A program made the position numbers and the translations under genes. From positions 1-10,795 of the forward strand of contig SKTQ01000062.1 in assembly GCA_007122505.1 (NCBI GenBank): a stretch of DNA of 10,795 nucleotides. The letters run 5' to 3'. Numbering within the stretch: position 1 is the first letter of the stretch; each line of letters starts with the position of its first letter. The DNA comes from Bacteroidales bacterium. GTDB lineage: Bacteria > Bacteroidota > Bacteroidia > Bacteroidales > UBA7960. Shown in pieces: positions 8,032 to 10,795 of the stretch. Under the pieces are notes generated by a model. It did not search any database, had not been told where the DNA came from, and saw nothing but the letters and a program-made list of their open reading frames with translations.

Positions 8032-10446
8032 ATGAACATAATTAGATTAAAGAATATTTCATCCGTTTTGTTGGTTTTGGCCTTTTTGCTGCTGACTGCG
8101 GTTTCGTTCGCCGGAGATGATGCAACCGGACAACCAACCCGTGATCGCATAATCAATGCGTTTTACACGATGGAAACGGTATATCCGCAACAAACCCTTT
8201 TTTTACATATTGACAAGGAGGAGTTTCTGGCCGGTGAAACCATCTGGTTTAAAGCTTATCTTGTAAATGGAACAACCCTTGAACCGGATACCCTGAGTAC
8301 AAATATGCACCTGAATTTGCTGAATACCAACGGTGATATTGTTACGTCACTGTTGCTCAGGCTGGAAAACGGATTTACTCATGGAAACATCCATTTGCCA
8401 GATTCTATTTCCGAGGGGAATTATGAGGTGATCGCCTACACGGACTGGATGCAAAACTTTGACAAGCGTTTTTATTTCAACAAAGACCTTTACGTATTTA
8501 ATCCCATTGAAGAAAATTTTATCCGAAGGTCCGACCTCATTCGAAACAGGAGATTTAACCGTCAGCTTACCAGGCTGGAGGAAGAGATGCAATTTGCCTT
8601 TTTCCCGGAAGGTGGTAATCTGGTTGCCGGACTGGAAAACCGCGTGGCATTTAAGGCCGCCAATAAATTGGGGGCGGGCGTCGAGGCTTCCGGTATCTTA
8701 AAAGATAACCGGGGAAATACCCTTCTCGAATTTACCACATTGCATAACGGAATGGGTTCTTTTACTTTTACCCCCGAAGCGGGAACGGAATACACGGCAC
8801 GAGTGAGTTTTGCCAACGGAGAGGTGAAAAGAGTGCCTGTGCCGAAGGCTGAAAGAAGAGGTTTATTACTTTCGGCGCAGCAGTCAGACGGGCATATACA
8901 GGTGAGTGTCCAGGGCAATTTTGATCCCCTTTCTCCTGAGCTCACGGAAGGTTTTTATCTGCTGGCACACACCCGTGGCCGCCCCTACCATCTTGAGCAC
9001 TTTACCCTTGAAAACAGGGAGTTCCGGATTCAAATTCCTGTGGAGAATCTGCCCACCGGCGTTTGCCAGTTAAAACTAATTTCCGCCGGTGGAACCCCGG
9101 TGGCAGAGCGCCTGACGTTTATCAACCGGAATGATATCCAGGATGCGGAGATACTGAGTCATGAAACACACCGCGCAGACGGTGAAGACATGATCTCCAT
9201 TTACCTGGCCCTGAACAATTTCGAAACAAATGGCAGCTATTCGCTGGCTGTGGTTGATGCCAGCCACTCTGAAAAAGACCACCGGTCAAATATCGCCAGT
9301 GAATTCCTTTTGTTTGGAGACTTGGGATACCGGCTGAAAAACCCCGGTTTTTACCTTGATCCGGAGGCTGTAAATGGACCAGAGGCTACCGACTTAGTGA
9401 TGATGACCCACGGCTGGAAGCGCTTCGACCTGGAGGCTGTTCTTAACAACGAATTTCCGGAGATTTTGTATGGGTTTCCGGATGGTATTACACTGCGCGG
9501 AACGGTTACACCCAGATCGTCGGCGCGAAAAACCGGCCAGGTAAATGTGGAGCTTAGCATCCACCAGGATGACGGAATTGAGATATACAATACCACCACA
9601 GATGAAGATGGTCATTTTGTGTTTACCAATCTGTTTTATGATGACCTGTTCACAGCCATGATGCGTGTTGACACACGCCACGACAGGCGCGCCATGGAGG
9701 TGCGTCTTGGCGGAGCATCCTTTGATGCTTTTCAGTATTCAAAAAACTTCCAGACACGGCATTTGCAGGTAACTTCCCGGGGTGATGACTGGGAAAGGGT
9801 TCCACGGCCGGAAACCGTTCTGAAGAGGCGTGGGCTTATCCAGCCCCGGACTGCAGGCACCCCATCGATGTATGCCCAGGTAGACCAGGTTATCTATTTT
9901 GATGATATCCGGGATCAGTACGCCACAGTTCTGGATGTATTGCGCACCCGTGTAAGGGGCGTCAGGATTGTTGACGGACAAATCACCCTGAGAGGGCCCA
10001 GCAGCGTTTTCTTTACCAATGAGCCGCTGTTCCTCGTTGATGAAACAATCGTAAACCGTTCGGCTTTCCTGGGTGTGAGTGTGCGCCAGATTGATCGCCT
10101 CGCCGTCATGAGCGGCCCGCAATCAGCCATACTGGGCTCCAGGGGAACAAACGGAGCACTGTTGATCTATACGCTACGGGGCGACAGTCAGCGTGATGTT
10201 ACCTATGATTATGTGTTGAAAGGATTTCATACCCCGGCAGAAAGTTTTGAGTCCAAAATCCATACTGACCGGTATGTCCGCTTTGATATGGACAGGACGC
10301 TCTACTGGGAACCAAACCTCAAACTGCAGGATTACGGCGAATATACCGTTTCCTTTCCTGCCGACGAAAATGTGAGAAACCTCAGAATCATCATTCAGGG
10401 TATTGATGAAAAAGGAAGAATAACCTTCCACGATGAGGTCTTGTAA
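8032..10446 (+). CDS. Exported alpha-2-macroglobulin-like / TonB-plug protein without a barrel
   Basis: An 804-residue protein. The frame extends to a GTG at 7987, but the ATG at 8032 places a clean signal peptide at the N-terminus (1-27, ending SFA before Gly28), so I prefer it. Domains: MG2-like macroglobulin domain (about 53-143; FLHIDKEEFLAGETIWFKAY is the typical opening); further MG-like sandwiches (about 185-375; FFPEGGNLV at 190-198); a conserved segment ending in DLVMMTHGWKRF (454-465), a hallmark of this Bacteroidota family; a carboxypeptidase-regulatory-like domain (about 487-565); a TonB-receptor plug domain (about 615-717) with FLVDE and SAILGSRGTNGALLIYT, which parallels the SusC plug end; and a C-terminal MG-like tail with RTLYWEPNL. 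No 600-residue barrel follows, so it cannot be a transporter by itself. The family is common in Bacteroidota, and its function is not established. It probably sits in the periplasm or at the outer membrane. It follows the protease on the same strand after 201 bp, so co-transcription is uncertain. Confidence 0.88.
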   Translation: MNIIRLKNISSVLLVLAFLLLTAVSFAGDDATGQPTRDRIINAFYTMETVYPQQTLFLHIDKEEFLAGETIWFKAYLVNGTTLEPDTLSTNMHLNLLNTNGDIVTSLLLRLENGFTHGNIHLPDSISEGNYEVIAYTDWMQNFDKRFYFNKDLYVFNPIEENFIRRSDLIRNRRFNRQLTRLEEEMQFAFFPEGGNLVAGLENRVAFKAANKLGAGVEASGILKDNRGNTLLEFTTLHNGMGSFTFTPEAGTEYTARVSFANGEVKRVPVPKAERRGLLLSAQQSDGHIQVSVQGNFDPLSPELTEGFYLLAHTRGRPYHLEHFTLENREFRIQIPVENLPTGVCQLKLISAGGTPVAERLTFINRNDIQDAEILSHETHRADGEDMISIYLALNNFETNGSYSLAVVDASHSEKDHRSNIASEFLLFGDLGYRLKNPGFYLDPEAVNGPEATDLVMMTHGWKRFDLEAVLNNEFPEILYGFPDGITLRGTVTPRSSARKTGQVNVELSIHQDDGIEIYNTTTDEDGHFVFTNLFYDDLFTAMMRVDTRHDRRAMEVRLGGASFDAFQYSKNFQTRHLQVTSRGDDWERVPRPETVLKRRGLIQPRTAGTPSMYAQVDQVIYFDDIRDQYATVLDVLRTRVRGVRIVDGQITLRGPSSVFFTNEPLFLVDETIVNRSAFLGVSVRQIDRLAVMSGPQSAILGSRGTNGALLIYTLRGDSQRDVTYDYVLKGFHTPAESFESKIHTDRYVRFDMDRTLYWEPNLKLQDYGEYTVSFPADENVRNLRIIIQGIDEKGRITFHDEVL

Positions 10447-10456
10447 TCAGTTACAA
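10441..10456 (+). terminator. Weak stem-loop over the stop codon, followed by a T-run
   Basis: TTGTAA (10441-10446, the last sense codon plus the stop) and TTACAA (10451-10456) form a perfect 6-bp stem with a TCAG loop. A T6 run follows only 10 nt later (10467-10472). The stem is AT-rich and the spacing poor, so this is at best a weak terminator. Confidence 0.25.
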
Positions 10457-10478
10457 CCGTGTATTCTTTTTTGGGAAT

Positions 10479-10513
10479 GTCGAAAGGTCGAAAAGTCAAA
10501 AGGTCGAAAGGTC
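10479..10513. repeat. GTCGAAAR tandem microrepeat (4.4 copies of 8 bp)
   Basis: Units are GTCGAAAG (10479), GTCGAAAA (10487), GTCAAAAG (10495), GTCGAAAG (10503) and a partial GTC (10511). Short arrays of this type are frequent between genes in Bacteroidota and can vary in copy number by slippage. No function is evident. Confidence 0.8.
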
Positions 10514-10544
10514 TTTGCGAATCTTAATCTTTGCGGGCTTTGCG
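10513..10544. repeat. Three CTTTGCG words
   Basis: CTTTGCG occurs at 10513-10519, 10529-10535 and 10538-10544, directly after the octamer array and overlapping it by one base. The combination of the two repeat types looks like one composite intergenic element. It is non-coding. Confidence 0.55.
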
Positions 10545-10630
10545 AGGAAAAAAATAAAGTGGGTGTCCTATCCGGAAAACAGATGTAAAGCTAATTATTT
10601 TTGTCCAGAGGCAAAACCTTGATATCAGGA

Positions 10631-10747
10631 CAACCTTTGCCTACACCCACGCCCTGAAAGGGCAATTTAATTGAGCCCAATGGCAGCGCCTTGGGTTAAC
10701 GGCAACCATAGCCCACACGAGCGCCCTGAAAGGGCAGCTTAATCATC
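10631..10747. repeat. Pair of REP-like palindromic repeats, 72-bp period
   Basis: Two direct copies begin with CAACC at 10631 and 10703. Over their first 38 positions they agree at 33. The core CGCCCTGAAAGGGCA (10650-10664 and 10722-10736) is identical and contains the hairpin GCCCT-GAA-AGGGC; TTAAT follows at the same offset in both. The second copy runs through the stop codon of the leftward gene at 10739. The size, the GC-rich hairpin in an AT-rich setting and the position next to a putative Y1 transposase fit REP elements mobilised by RAYT enzymes. With only two copies visible, genome-wide dispersion is inferred. Confidence 0.65.
10674..10697. repeat. Second hairpin between the REP-like copies
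   Basis: AGCCCAA (10674-10680) pairs with TTGGGTT (10691-10697), with one G-T pair. Inside, GGC (10682-10684) pairs with GCC (10688-10690) around AGC, leaving one bulged T. Paired hairpins alternating with the GCCCTGAAAGGGC palindrome resemble a BIME-like composite of REP elements. Confidence 0.5.
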
Positions 10748-10795
10748 ATCCCACAAGTATTTTTCATTGTAATCAATGCCGTATTCTTTTAAAAA
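10739..10795 (-). CDS. C-terminal tail of a probable REP-associated (Y1) transposase, partial
   Basis: Read leftward from the window edge there are 18 sense codons and a TAA at 10741-10739, giving FLKEYGIDYNEKYLWDDD. A tail of the form LKEYxIxYxEKYLWD is what I recall at the end of Bacteroidota IS200-like, REP-associated tyrosine transposases. Nothing catalytic (HUH motif or Tyr) lies within the window, so the call rests on the tail and on the REP-like palindromes touching the stop codon. Those enzymes typically sit beside the REP elements they are thought to mobilise. The frame is open to the last base, so the gene continues to the right. An unrelated hypothetical protein remains possible. 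Confidence 0.45.
   Translation of the reverse strand, partial: FLKEYGIDYNEKYLWDDD

Larger units (their letters stand above)
10447..10738. other. Repeat-rich intergenic region between convergent genes
   Basis: These 292 bp lie between two convergent genes and contain no open frame worth calling. They hold, in order, an 8-bp tandem repeat array, three CTTTGCG words, about 85 bp without recognised features, and two palindromic REP-like repeats 72 bp apart with a second hairpin between them. Confidence 0.75.

Noticed and set aside
10631..10747. Repeats with regular spacing considered as a CRISPR array
   Set aside because: Only two copies, divergent outside the palindrome, with no cas gene; REP-like elements explain them better.

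Overview
The window looks like a piece of a Bacteroidota (probably class Bacteroidia) chromosome. The signs agree with each other: a SusC/SusD outer-membrane pair, a TAnnTTTG-type promoter, A-rich translation starts without Shine-Dalgarno sequences, and a secreted protease with a C-terminal type IX secretion (T9SS) sorting domain. No tRNA, rRNA, CRISPR array, prophage or defence gene is visible.

Layout. Positions 1-707 (minus) hold the N-terminal 235 residues of a SusD/RagB lipoprotein that runs off the left edge. Positions 731-3682 (minus) hold its SusC/RagA TonB-dependent transporter, transcribed first, with 23 bp between the two genes. Positions 3683-4464 are a 782-bp divergent intergenic region. 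It carries the likely susC promoter, a terminator-like hairpin with a U8 tract inside the susC leader, a duplicated A-tract element and three copies of TGACACC. Positions 4465-7830 (plus) encode a 1121-residue secreted serine endopeptidase of the lysyl endopeptidase type, with adhesion-type domains and a T9SS sorting tail. Positions 8032-10446 (plus) encode an exported protein that joins alpha-2-macroglobulin-like domains, a carboxypeptidase-regulatory-like domain and a TonB-receptor plug, with no beta-barrel. The last 350 bp contain short tandem repeats, two palindromic REP-like repeats and, at the right edge on the minus strand, the last 18 codons of a gene whose tail resembles REP-associated (Y1) transposases.

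How it may work together (inference). The T9SS protease would cut external protein after basic residues. The divergent SusCD pair, like RagAB of Porphyromonas gingivalis, could capture and import the peptides. The plug/macroglobulin protein is envelope-targeted and of unknown role. The most notable points are the protease/SusCD pairing with a possible leader attenuator, the barrel-less plug protein, and the unannotated transposase tail whose stop codon lies inside a REP-like repeat.
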